From NCBI RefSeq assembly GCF_001636315.1, contig NZ_KV440949.1, positions 2,913,473 to 2,965,972 on the forward strand: DNA of 52,500 nucleotides. Reading direction: 5' to 3'. Origin of the DNA: Neobacillus mesonae (GTDB lineage Bacteria; Bacillota; Bacilli; Bacillales; Cytobacillaceae). Positions 40,910 to 49,096 of this stretch are shown here, one piece after another (position 1 is the first letter of the stretch; each line of letters starts with the position of its first letter). A program made the position numbers and the translations under genes. The notes under the pieces were generated by a model. That model worked only from the letters and a program-made list of their open reading frames with translations, had not been told where the DNA came from and searched no databases.

Positions 40910-42462
40910 TAATCCTCATCATCCTCTATTATTGATTTCTGGATATTTGACCTCATATCATCATTTGAACCAGTGAATGAAGGACGAGCCTTCATCAGCC
41001 ACCATGGGACACGGATAAAGGTGTCCTTTAAGTCGCTCGTTCTAAGCGGTGCTGTAGGAGAAAGATATGGCATGCCAAAGGAACGAAGGCTAACAACATG
41101 GATATAAATTAGAATTGTTCCTATCATTAAACCGAATATGCCAAATGTGCCGGCTAAAATCATAAGTGGAAAACGAAGTAATCTGACAGTAAATCCTAAA
41201 TCATAACCTGGTATGACAAAGGAGGCTATCCCGGTTATGGAGACAATGATGACCATAATCGCTGAAACAATCCCGGCTTGTACTGCAGCCTGTCCAATGA
41301 TAATTGCCCCAAGGATGCCAATGGCCTGTCCCACTGCTTTAGGAGTTCGAATGCCTGCTTCTCGTAATCCTTCAAAGGCAATTTCCATCAGAAATGCTTC
41401 CACGATACTCGGAAAAGGAACATTTTCACGTGATGCAGCAACACTCAATAATAAGCTGGTAGGAATCATTTCTGGATGAAACGTGGTAATCGCGATATAA
41501 AAGGATGGAAACGTTAGTGTAACGATTAACCAGCCGTAGCGAAGCATTCGGATAAAGCTAGTAAGAAAATATCGTTGATAATAATCTTCAGCCGCTTGAA
41601 GAAACATGTAAAAATTAACGGGCGCAATAAGTGGGATGGGGTCTCCATCTACAAAAATGACCACTCTACCTTCCAGCAGGGCTGCAGCTGCCACATCTGG
41701 GCGCTCCGTCTTTTGGGATTGGGGAAAGGGGGATAGCGGCCTATCATCGATACATTCCTCAATATAGCTGCTCGCTAAAACACCATCAATTTTAATCCGG
41801 GTTATTCTTTGTTTTACTTCAGCAATTAAATCATCCCTGCAAATTCCCTCCAAATAACTAATAATTACTTTTGTTTTTGTATATTTTCCAATTAAAAGTT
41901 GTTCCATTTTTAGATGCGGAGATTTTATTCTTCTGCGTACCATCGTAACATTCGTATGAATATCCTCTAAAAAAGCTTCTCTTGGTCCCCTAATGACATT
42001 TTCATTACTGGTTTCACTTCCAGTTCTCTTTTCGAAGCTTGTTAGAGGAAATGCAATCATTCGGTTGTCGCCTTCGAAAAAAACAATGACTTTTCCGTCC
42101 AGAATATTTTCCGCGGCCTCTTGCATGTCGGTTAGAATACTAGTGCACATGGTACTTACGGATTGTAAATCAAGTACTTTATGAATTAATTCATGACGCG
42201 ACGATGCAAAATCCGGTGAAACAATATATTTTAATACTTGATCATCAAATAATTGTTGATCTACCATGCTTTGTACAAATACGATTCCACAGCGTGTTTC
42301 ATTGGCTGTTAATTCATGAAAGGTGATATCAATACTTTGATGGAAGGTCTCTTTAAACCATTCCATCCGAACATCAAAATTTTCCCCTAAGAAAACTTGC
42401 CTTTTTTGTTTTTTTTCTTGTTGATCCTGCTGTAGTCTTTTGAATACCGAAAAAATAGACAA
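40909..42462 (-). CDS. Germinant receptor subunit A, GerA family (second receptor)
   Basis: The 517-residue protein has the soluble N-terminal half with RGPREAFLEDIHTNVTMVRRRI and AAEDYYQRYFLTSFIRMLRY, and about five C-terminal membrane segments with SVAASRENVPFPSIVEAFLMEIAFEGLREAGIRTP. The start is TTG 42462, behind GGAGTG. It opens the A-C-D-B operon inserted, relative to B. subtilis, between cshA and ydbS. No clear sigma-G promoter was found in the 136 bases before ydbS. Confidence 0.9.
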   Translation of the reverse strand: MSIFSVFKRLQQDQQEKKQKRQVFLGENFDVRMEWFKETFHQSIDITFHELTANETRCGIVFVQSMVDQQLFDDQVLKYIVSPDFASSRHELIHKVLDLQSVSTMCTSILTDMQEAAENILDGKVIVFFEGDNRMIAFPLTSFEKRTGSETSNENVIRGPREAFLEDIHTNVTMVRRRIKSPHLKMEQLLIGKYTKTKVIISYLEGICRDDLIAEVKQRITRIKIDGVLASSYIEECIDDRPLSPFPQSQKTERPDVAAAALLEGRVVIFVDGDPIPLIAPVNFYMFLQAAEDYYQRYFLTSFIRMLRYGWLIVTLTFPSFYIAITTFHPEMIPTSLLLSVAASRENVPFPSIVEAFLMEIAFEGLREAGIRTPKAVGQAIGILGAIIIGQAAVQAGIVSAIMVIIVSITGIASFVIPGYDLGFTVRLLRFPLMILAGTFGIFGLMIGTILIYIHVVSLRSFGMPYLSPTAPLRTSDLKDTFIRVPWWLMKARPSFTGSNDDMRSNIQKSIIEDDED

Positions 42463-42598
42463 ATTGCTTCACTCCACGAACTTTTTGTTAGATTTCCCAA
42501 GCTGCCAAATTTTTATAAAAAATTTACAGTGGTAGCGTATCTGAATTATTTGTCTGTATACTGGAATTGATGGAATGCTATGGAGGAGTGGATTTCGG

Positions 42599-43078
42599 GT
42601 GGTTTTAAAACCTCAAAAACGGATTTCAAACAAAGCGCTGACAGTCTGGAGAATCTCTGGTGTCATCAAATCAGTCATTGGCTGGTCAATTACCGCTACG
42701 GCATTATTTATATTACCTTTTTTCGATGTTCCATTTTGGGTTTCTATTGTTTTAATTGTGCTTGGAGTGATCTTCCCCTGCTTACATATTTTTATCTTCC
42801 CATCATTGAAATGGCGGAGCTGGCGGTACGAGGTGCGTGAAGAGGAGATTGAGCTTGAAGAAGGGATTTTTATTAAAACGAGAACATTAGTCCCGATGAT
42901 TCGTGTTCAACATGTAGATACGAATCAGGGCCCTATTTTACGGAAATTTAAGCTTGCCTCTGTGGTGGTACACACGGCAGCAACCGCCCATGAGATTCCT
43001 GCATTAGAGGAGGATGAAGCGGAGGAATTACGTTTCTCTATTTCCAGATTAGCAAGGGTGGCGGAAGAAGATGTCTAA
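42599..43078 (+). CDS. ydbS: Bacterial PH domain membrane protein YdbS
   Basis: The 159-residue protein has two N-terminal membrane segments (about 30-70) followed by a bacterial PH (bPH2) domain with SWRYEVREEEIELEEGIFIKTRTLVPMIRVQHVDTNQGPILRKFKLASVVVHTAA. The start is GTG 42599, behind GGAGGAG. It overlaps ydbT by eight bases. The YdbS/YdbT pair is conserved in bacilli and is thought to act together in the membrane; in B. subtilis it has been linked to resistance to an antimicrobial (amylocyclicin-type) peptide, as I recall. Confidence 0.88.
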   Translation: MVLKPQKRISNKALTVWRISGVIKSVIGWSITATALFILPFFDVPFWVSIVLIVLGVIFPCLHIFIFPSLKWRSWRYEVREEEIELEEGIFIKTRTLVPMIRVQHVDTNQGPILRKFKLASVVVHTAATAHEIPALEEDEAEELRFSISRLARVAEEDV

Positions 43079-44513
43079 ACCACAGCGGCTTCATCCGATT
43101 GCAAGTGTTGTGACCACTGGCAAAAGAATCCGAAACTTATTAATACCTATGCTTGCGATTAATTTTTCCGGTGGTCGAGAAGGAATATTTTCGTTACTCA
43201 TTACATTGGCTATTTCTCTAGTGGTCATTTTAATTACCTTGCTGACGGGAATCTTATCATGGCTCCGATTTACATACAGGTTTGAGGAGGACGAGCTTAG
43301 GATCGAATATGGAATCTTTGTCCGTCAAAAAAGGTATATTCCGTTTGAGCGGATTCAAAGCATCAACCTCACGGAGGGGTTATTGCAGCGAATATTCGGG
43401 CTTGTGAAGGTTCAGGTTGAGACGGCCGGCTCTGGTGATGAAGCGGAAGCGGTTCTGTCGGCTATTACGAAAGAGGAGGCTGGAATGATTCAGGGATATG
43501 TCGCAGCCGCAAAAAATGACGGAAGCCGTGAAGTGGAGAATGTACGGGCGGGCAATAAGGTTTTTACTATTTCTACCTCGGAATTACTAATTCTCTCCTT
43601 AACATCGGGGGGAGTCGGGGTCGTCATTTCAGCCGTCGTTGCATTATTTTCTCAGCTTGATGATATTATTCCCTATAAAAAGATTTTTGGGGACTTTGAA
43701 AAATGGGCGGTTCACAACATCATTACTCTTGCAGTCATCGTGTTTTTCGGTCTTTTCCTCGCTTGGGTCATTTCGTTGATCATTACGATGATGAAATATG
43801 CCAACTTTAGTGTTGTCAAAACAGAAAAGGATTTCATTATTTCGCAAGGCCTGCTGGAGAGAAGGCAAATTACGATTCCTTTAAGGCGGATTCAGGCAAT
43901 TCGTATTCATGAAAACATCGTCCGGCAGCTTCTTGGTTACGGCACAGTTTATATCGTTAGTGCGGGCGGCTCCGCGGAAAATGAAGAAGGCGCTAAGGTC
44001 ATGCTGCTTCCCGTCGTAAAGGTTAAGCACATAGTCCCATTGTTAAAAGAGGCATTACCAGACTATCAAATGGAGCCGCTTCTTTTTTCCGCACCAAAAA
44101 GATCGATGCGCCGCTATATTTTACGGGCATGGTATCTTACGGTTCCAATTGTATTAGCTGCAATCATTTTTTTAAAGGCATGGGGCCTGCTGTCGCTTAT
44201 CATTTTTGCTATTGCTACAATTTGGGCTATTTTAAAATATAAAGATGCCGGCTGGAGCTTGGGGCCAAAGCAGCTGACCCTGCGTTTCCGGAGGATTAAC
44301 AGAACAACGGTTTTCATACAAAAAAACAGAGTTCAGAGCCTGAAAATGCGGGAAAGCTTATTTCAACGAAGGCAAAGCCTTGGGACTTTGGAGGCATTTG
44401 TGAAATCAGGCACCGGTGATGCATGGGCAACAGTGGTCGACTTGGAAAGAAGCGATATTCATCAAGTTTATGAATGGTATTCCAGAGAAAAGCAAAGGGA
44501 GATCTCCGGCTGA
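43071..44513 (+). CDS. ydbT: Bacterial PH domain membrane protein YdbT
   Basis: The 480-residue protein has three bPH2 domains separated by pairs of membrane helices: FTYRFEEDELRIEYGIFVRQKRYIPFERIQSINLTEGLLQRIFGLVKVQVETAG (about 68-120), FSVVKTEKDFIISQGLLERRQITIPLRRIQAIRIHENIVRQLLGYGTVYI, and LGPKQLTLRFRRINRTTVFIQKNRVQSLKMRESLFQRRQSLGTLEAFV. It overlaps ydbS and is followed by a terminator. The repeated RIQ-type motif after each strand pair is the family mark. Confidence 0.9.
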   Translation: MSKPQRLHPIASVVTTGKRIRNLLIPMLAINFSGGREGIFSLLITLAISLVVILITLLTGILSWLRFTYRFEEDELRIEYGIFVRQKRYIPFERIQSINLTEGLLQRIFGLVKVQVETAGSGDEAEAVLSAITKEEAGMIQGYVAAAKNDGSREVENVRAGNKVFTISTSELLILSLTSGGVGVVISAVVALFSQLDDIIPYKKIFGDFEKWAVHNIITLAVIVFFGLFLAWVISLIITMMKYANFSVVKTEKDFIISQGLLERRQITIPLRRIQAIRIHENIVRQLLGYGTVYIVSAGGSAENEEGAKVMLLPVVKVKHIVPLLKEALPDYQMEPLLFSAPKRSMRRYILRAWYLTVPIVLAAIIFLKAWGLLSLIIFAIATIWAILKYKDAGWSLGPKQLTLRFRRINRTTVFIQKNRVQSLKMRESLFQRRQSLGTLEAFVKSGTGDAWATVVDLERSDIHQVYEWYSREKQREISG

Positions 44514-44540
44514 TGGGTTCGGAGTCTCCCTTATTTTTTT
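44497..44540 (+). terminator. Terminator of ydbT
   Basis: GGGAGATCTCCG (44497-44508) pairs with CGGAGTCTCCC (44520-44530) with one bulge, followed by TTATTTTTTT. The left arm lies inside the last codons of ydbT. Confidence 0.75.
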
Positions 44541-45112
44541 ATAACGTATCCAAGCAGGAATCCGCCTATAAGGCCAAATAAATGAGCTGTAATATTTATA
44601 TTTGGCTGGATAAAGGTCATAATGAGACTGACAACACAAAGAGTAATAATAATTTGCGAGTTTTCCTTTGAAAGTCTATTCTTTTGAAACACAATCATGG
44701 CAATATAATAACCGAACAATCCAAATATTGCTCCGCTTGAACCTACATGTGTGTAAGTGAGGGGCTCAAGAATAAGAGTCGCAACATTGGCGATAATACC
44801 GGAAATGAGATAAATGAGTAAAAATTTTCCGCCGCCAAGCAGCCGTTCTAATGCCGGACCAAATAGAACGAGGGAAAAACTATTAAACAGCATATGGGAA
44901 AAACCGCTATGCATGAAAATCGGGGTAATCAGCCGCCAAACTTCCCCCTCTATAATATAGAAATTCACACCGGAGAAATGTTCAAAGAACCAATAGTTAG
45001 GGAAAATCGGTAAAATGGTTAATAGATATAGGGCAATATGAATGGCAACAATGACAGAAACAACCGGATACAAGCGAATAAATTCACGGAAGCTTTCAGT
45101 TCTGGTAAACAT
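44531..45112 (-). CDS. ydcA: Rhomboid family intramembrane serine protease (YdcA)
   Basis: The 193-residue protein has six membrane segments. The catalytic dyad is Ser126 in GSSGAIFG and His177 in INITAHLFGLIGG. WRLITPIFMHSGFSHMLFNSFSLVLFG is the conserved loop 1 to helix 2 region. Rhomboids cleave substrate transmembrane segments; the substrate here is unknown. The start at 45112 follows AAAGGGGG. It sits between ydbT and acpS, on the opposite strand, as in B. subtilis. Confidence 0.92.
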   Translation of the reverse strand: MFTRTESFREFIRLYPVVSVIVAIHIALYLLTILPIFPNYWFFEHFSGVNFYIIEGEVWRLITPIFMHSGFSHMLFNSFSLVLFGPALERLLGGGKFLLIYLISGIIANVATLILEPLTYTHVGSSGAIFGLFGYYIAMIVFQKNRLSKENSQIIITLCVVSLIMTFIQPNINITAHLFGLIGGFLLGYVIKK

Positions 45113-45202
45113 GGGAAAAACCCCCTTTATAACCATCATAAACGGAATTATAGTCTTTTACACTATTATGCTTATAAAAATTAATATAGAAGGATGTTGT
45201 AC

Positions 45203-45553
45203 ATGATTAAAGGGATTGGAATTGATATTATAGAACTTTCAAGAGTTCAGGAGTTAATGGGCAGGCAGCAGAAGTTTGTTGACCGGGTCCTGACGGAGAA
45301 TGAAAAAAGAAGGTTCGAAAAATTAACTTCGGTACGCAGGACAGAGTTTTTAGCTGGAAGATTTGCTGCAAAGGAAGCCTATGCTAAAGCGGTCGGTACC
45401 GGCATAGGGAAAGAGCTGTCTTTTTTAGATATTGAAATTGACACAGATGAGTTTGGTAAACCGTTTGTTTCAGGACCGTACGAACACGCTCACGTTTCGA
45501 TTTCACACAGCCGCGACTATTGCGTCGCTCAGGTGATTATCGAGGAGCTATAG
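45203..45553 (+). CDS. acpS: Holo-[acyl-carrier-protein] synthase
   Basis: The 116-residue enzyme transfers the 4'-phosphopantetheine arm from CoA to acyl carrier protein. [16 protein letters not shown] holds the metal-binding Asp8, and [31 protein letters not shown] holds the catalytic Glu and Lys. [17 protein letters not shown] is the family C-terminus. ATG 45203 follows AAGGATG; ATG 45194 sits inside that site. Position between ydcA and ydcC matches B. subtilis. Confidence 0.95.
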   Translation: MIKGIGIDIIELSRVQELMGRQQKFVDRVLTENEKRRFEKLTSVRRTEFLAGRFAAKEAYAKAVGTGIGKELSFLDIEIDTDEFGKPFVSGPYEHAHVSISHSRDYCVAQVIIEEL

Positions 45554-45601
45554 ATTTATAAAAAGGGCTTATTCAACTCTGCTAGCATATTCCTCATGGT
45601 T

Positions 45602-45700
45602 GTCTCATATATTCGTATGGAATAGGAGAGACAAGGTCAGCTATGGTTAATTTGAAGCCTGATCCCTGCCTTTCTCTTCTCAAAACCATACGAATGAGAC
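45602..45700 (+). promoter_or_regulatory. Long structured leader directly before ydcC
   Basis: The outer stem GTCTCATATATTCGTATGG (45602-45620) pairs with CCATACGAATGAGAC (45686-45700), with ATAT bulged. A middle stem, AGGAGAGACAAGG, pairs with CCTTTCTCTTCT. An inner GTCAG pairs with CTGAT. The structure ends 17 bases before the ydcC start, just before its ribosome binding site. Confidence 0.6.
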
Positions 45701-45717
45701 AAGAAGGGGTTGAAGGA

Positions 45718-46725
45718 ATGAGGAAAAAGTTAATGCTGCTCATGACAGGGCTGATGGCCATCTTAATTCTCGCTGCCTGTGGCTCTAAGTCACAACAAGA
45801 TGTAGTAAAGGAGTTAGAGGGTAAACAAAAGGATTTAACGAGCTATAAAGTAGACGCAAAAATGACACTAAAAATGGGCTCGGATTCTCAAGTGTATAAC
45901 GTTGAAATCTGGCATAAGGATCCATCCTTTTATCGTGTGAATTTGAAAAATGCCGAAAAAGACCAAAGCCAAATGATTTTACGAAATAATCAAGGTGTAT
46001 TCGTATTAACACCAGCGTTGAATAAGAGCTTTAAATTCCAAAGCGATTGGCCGCAAAACAGCAGCCAGGCCTATCTGTATGAATCATTGATTAAAGATAT
46101 TGTCGCCGACAAGGAAGCTAAGTTCACCGAGACAAAAGAACATTATGTATTCGAGACGCAAACCCGCTATCAAAATAATAGTATGCTGCCAACCCAGGAA
46201 ATTAAGCTAAAGAAAAAAGATTTGTCTCCGGTTAGCGTAAAGGTCATGGACCCAGACCGCAACGCACTGGTGACAGTTGAATTTAAAAAGGTGAAGTTTA
46301 AAGCAAGCTTTGATAAAGACGATTTCGAAATGAAGAAGAATATGACACGTGCCCAGCTTAACTTACCAGCGATGGCAGGCGGCGGGGATGAAGTCTTAAC
46401 CGTTAAGTATCCAACACTAGACTTAAAAGGGACAAAGCTAATTGACGAGAAAGAAATCTCCCTTGAGAATGGTAAACGTGTTGTTCTTACTTATGATGGC
46501 AAAAAGTCTTATACACTTGTTCAGGAAAAGGTAAAAGCGAAGGAAGCATCTACAACATTTGTGGAAGGCAACCTTGTTGATTTAGGCTTTACCATTGGTG
46601 CTGTGTCCAGCCATTCCATTACCTGGTCGCATGATGGGGTAGATTATATTATCGCCTCCAAAGACTTATCGAAAGACGAAATGATAGAAGTTGCCAAATC
46701 TGTTCAGGCTGAAGAGGTTAAATAA
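45718..46725 (+). CDS. ydcC: Lipoprotein YdcC, LolA/RseB-like fold
   Basis: The 335-residue protein has a lipoprotein signal MRKKLMLLMTGLMAILILAAC with lipidated Cys21. The mature part, from QQDVVKELEGKQKDLTSYKVDAKMTLK to SITWSHDGVDYIIASKDLSKDEMIEVAKSVQ, matches the LolA-like beta-sheet lipoproteins of bacilli. In B. subtilis ydcC is a sporulation gene of the sigma-E regulon. ATG 45718 follows GAAGGGG. The 99-base inverted-repeat leader ends just before it. Confidence 0.88.
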   Translation: MRKKLMLLMTGLMAILILAACGSKSQQDVVKELEGKQKDLTSYKVDAKMTLKMGSDSQVYNVEIWHKDPSFYRVNLKNAEKDQSQMILRNNQGVFVLTPALNKSFKFQSDWPQNSSQAYLYESLIKDIVADKEAKFTETKEHYVFETQTRYQNNSMLPTQEIKLKKKDLSPVSVKVMDPDRNALVTVEFKKVKFKASFDKDDFEMKKNMTRAQLNLPAMAGGGDEVLTVKYPTLDLKGTKLIDEKEISLENGKRVVLTYDGKKSYTLVQEKVKAKEASTTFVEGNLVDLGFTIGAVSSHSITWSHDGVDYIIASKDLSKDEMIEVAKSVQAEEVK

Positions 46726-46739
46726 TCCTTTTAACAAGC

Positions 46740-46768
46740 AGACTCCATATAATGGGGTCTGTTTTTTG
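46740..46768 (+). terminator. Terminator of ydcC
   Basis: CAGACTCCA pairs with TGGGGTCTG (one G-T pair), followed by TTTTTTG. Confidence 0.82.
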
Positions 46769-46846
46769 TGGCTGTTGTTGTTAGAGTGCGTTATTTTTAT
46801 GGTAAAATGAAAAATGGTATTTAACATAGACGCAGGAAGTGAAACC

Positions 46847-48010
46847 ATGGGAGCGCAAGGGAATTTCTACCGAGACACTTGGGTTGAAGTGAATTTAGAT
46901 TGTATTTCAGGAAATGTTGCCGTAGTGAAAAAACATCTCCCTAAAGACATAAATATCATTGCGGTGGTGAAAGCAAATGCTTATGGCCACGGTGATGTCC
47001 AGGTGGCAAAGACAGCACTTGAGGCAGGAGCAGTATACTTGGCCGTTGCTTTCTTGGATGAAGGGATTGCTTTAAGAAACAAAGGAATTACCGCCCCTAT
47101 TCTTGTATTAGGTGCATCCCGCCCTGAAGATGCAGAAATAGCAGCTAGAAAGCACATTACCTTGACTGTTTTTCAAAAGGAATGGCTGGAGAAAGCGGGA
47201 CAGCACTTATCTGACGAAGCTCGTCTGCTGCTCCATATCAAAGTCGATTCAGGCATGGGACGGATTGGAGTGCGAAGCAGTGAGGAATTAACTGCTATCG
47301 AGCACATCATTTCGGAAGATGAAAGGTTTGTGTTTGAAGGGATCTTTACCCACTTTGCAACGGCTGATGAACTTGATACAACCTATTTCCGGCAGCAATT
47401 AGCTTTTTTTGAAAAAATGCTTGCTGCATTATCGGTACGTCCTAAATATATTCATTCCAGTAATAGTGCTGCGGCGATTCGCTTTAAAGAGGCTTACTTT
47501 AATACCGTCCGCCTCGGGATCGCGATGTACGGGTTAACACCTTCGCTTGAAATGGAGAATGAAATTCCATTTCAGCTGCAGGAAGCTTTTTCATTGAAGA
47601 CACGGCTTGTCAATGTGAAGAAGCTGCACAAGGGAGATAAGGTGAGTTACGGGGCAACGTATGAGAGTGAGGGCGAAGAGTGGATCGGTACCCTGCCAAT
47701 CGGTTATGCCGATGGCTGGATTCGAAAGCTTTCAGGACAAGAAGTTTTAGTTGAGGGTTTCCGAGCACCCATTGTCGGCAGAGTCTGTATGGACCAGTGC
47801 ATGATTCGGCTTCCGGAATATTTTCCAGTCGGAACAGAGGTTACGTTAATTGGAGGGCAGGGGAATCAAATGATTTCCGTCAATGAAATAGCCGCAAAGC
47901 TGGAAACCATTAATTATGAAGTGCCATGTATCATTACCGGCCGGGTTCCACGTGTGTATAAGCAGCATGGGGAAATTGTCGAAGTGAAAAATAATTTGAT
48001 TGGTAATTGA
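46847..48010 (+). CDS. alr: Alanine racemase
   Basis: The 387-residue PLP enzyme interconverts L- and D-alanine and supplies D-alanine to Ddl, encoded 12 kb upstream. Lys42 in [13 protein letters not shown] binds [34 protein letters not shown] and the catalytic Tyr in [15 protein letters not shown] are all present, as is [15 protein letters not shown] 46847 follows AGGAAG and gives an N-terminus ([14 protein letters not shown]) matching Bacillus Alr; ATG 46814 is an unlikely extension. Confidence 0.95.
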   Translation: MGAQGNFYRDTWVEVNLDCISGNVAVVKKHLPKDINIIAVVKANAYGHGDVQVAKTALEAGAVYLAVAFLDEGIALRNKGITAPILVLGASRPEDAEIAARKHITLTVFQKEWLEKAGQHLSDEARLLLHIKVDSGMGRIGVRSSEELTAIEHIISEDERFVFEGIFTHFATADELDTTYFRQQLAFFEKMLAALSVRPKYIHSSNSAAAIRFKEAYFNTVRLGIAMYGLTPSLEMENEIPFQLQEAFSLKTRLVNVKKLHKGDKVSYGATYESEGEEWIGTLPIGYADGWIRKLSGQEVLVEGFRAPIVGRVCMDQCMIRLPEYFPVGTEVTLIGGQGNQMISVNEIAAKLETINYEVPCIITGRVPRVYKQHGEIVEVKNNLIGN

Positions 48011-48169
48011 TGGGTTCTAAATAAAAAAAACCGGCATAATTATGATATCGTGTGTAAATTGGTGCATAAAAGCATGTCTAATTGGCTTATAATACAGTAG
48101 GAATTATATTTAGTCTATGCATCGAGGCAGAATAGTGTTATTATAAATTATGGTATAGATAAATGATAA

Positions 48170-48212
48170 CATGCCTAAGACGGCTCTTTTAAAGAGTGGT
48201 TCTTGTGGCATG
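48170..48212 (+). promoter_or_regulatory. Stem-loop before the ndoAI-ndoA operon
   Basis: CATGCC pairs with GGCATG, AAGA with TCTT and CTCTTT with AAAGAG, giving an interrupted long stem of 43 bases. It lies 77 bases before the antitoxin start. The rest of the 278-bp gap shows a TATAAT at 48088-48093 without a good -35 box. Confidence 0.4.
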
Positions 48213-48288
48213 GACAGTTTTATGTGTTTATAGATATAATTCTGATTATCTAAAAAATGGTGTGTAGTGATGGTGGAGGTGTATGTTT

Positions 48289-48570
48289 GTGTCTGAACCC
48301 AGCGCAACTACGGAGATCTTGGTAAAGTTACCGCAACATCTTTTAACTGAACTTGATGGTTTCGTTAAACAGGAAAATGTAAACCGTAGTGAATTTATCT
48401 ACCAAGCAACAAAAATGTATTTACGCGAACGCAAACAGAGACAAATTCGCGAATCCATGAGACGTGGATACATGGAAATGGCTAAAATCAATCTTAGAAT
48501 CGCATCAGAAGCATTTCAAGCAGAATATGAGGCAGAGCATACTGTTGAACGTCTTGTAAGCGGAGGTTAA
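48289..48570 (+). CDS. ndoAI: Antitoxin EndoAI (MazE-type, ribbon-helix-helix)
   Basis: The 93-residue protein starts [45 protein letters not shown], a ribbon-helix-helix DNA-binding domain, and ends [37 protein letters not shown], the toxin-binding tail, nearly identical to B. subtilis EndoAI. It neutralises the EndoA ribonuclease and should repress its own operon. The start is GTG 48289, behind GGAGG, not ATG 48283, which is too near. Confidence 0.95.
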   Translation: MSEPSATTEILVKLPQHLLTELDGFVKQENVNRSEFIYQATKMYLRERKQRQIRESMRRGYMEMAKINLRIASEAFQAEYEAEHTVERLVSGG

Positions 48571-48574
48571 ACCT

Positions 48575-48925
48575 TTGATTGTCAAGCGTGGTGACGTATA
48601 TTTCGCGGACCTATCCCCAGTTGTTGGTTCTGAACAAGGCGGCGTCCGTCCTGTACTTGTCATCCAAAACGACATCGGGAATCGGTTTAGTCCCACAGTG
48701 ATTATTGCAGCGATTACAGCTCAAATTCAAAAAGCGAAGCTACCTACTCATGTTGAAATTGATGCCAAGCGCTACGGATTTGAACGAGATTCGGTCATCC
48801 TGTTAGAGCAAATTCGTACAATCGATAAACAGCGGTTAACCGATAAAATCACCCATCTCGATGACGAAATGATGGAGAAAGTGGATGAAGCCTTGCAAGT
48901 GAGCCTAGGTCTCATCGAATTCTAG
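48575..48925 (+). CDS. ndoA: Toxin EndoA (MazF-type mRNA endoribonuclease)
   Basis: The 116-residue MazF-family toxin begins [36 protein letters not shown] and contains [24 protein letters not shown] and [13 protein letters not shown], as in B. subtilis EndoA, which cuts mRNA at UACAU. The start is TTG 48575; GGAGG overlaps the end of the antitoxin gene, so translation is coupled. It is followed by a terminator and then tex, with no rsb or sigB genes between. Confidence 0.95.
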   Translation: MIVKRGDVYFADLSPVVGSEQGGVRPVLVIQNDIGNRFSPTVIIAAITAQIQKAKLPTHVEIDAKRYGFERDSVILLEQIRTIDKQRLTDKITHLDDEMMEKVDEALQVSLGLIEF

Positions 48926-48934
48926 TAAAAAAGC

Positions 48935-48967
48935 ACGCTCTTTTAATATATAAAGGGCGTTTTTTTG
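48935..48967 (+). terminator. Terminator of the ndoAI-ndoA operon
   Basis: ACGCTCTTT pairs with AAAGGGCGT (one T-G pair), followed by TTTTTTT. Confidence 0.85.
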
Positions 48968-49096
48968 TACATATTATCTGCCCTCATCTGCGAAGCAAGC
49001 TGTCATGGCTTGCTTTTTATTTTGGGCACAAGGTTGTGGAATGAAACACACCTGCTATTTTGATACAATATGGAAAAAGGAATGGAGGATACACGA

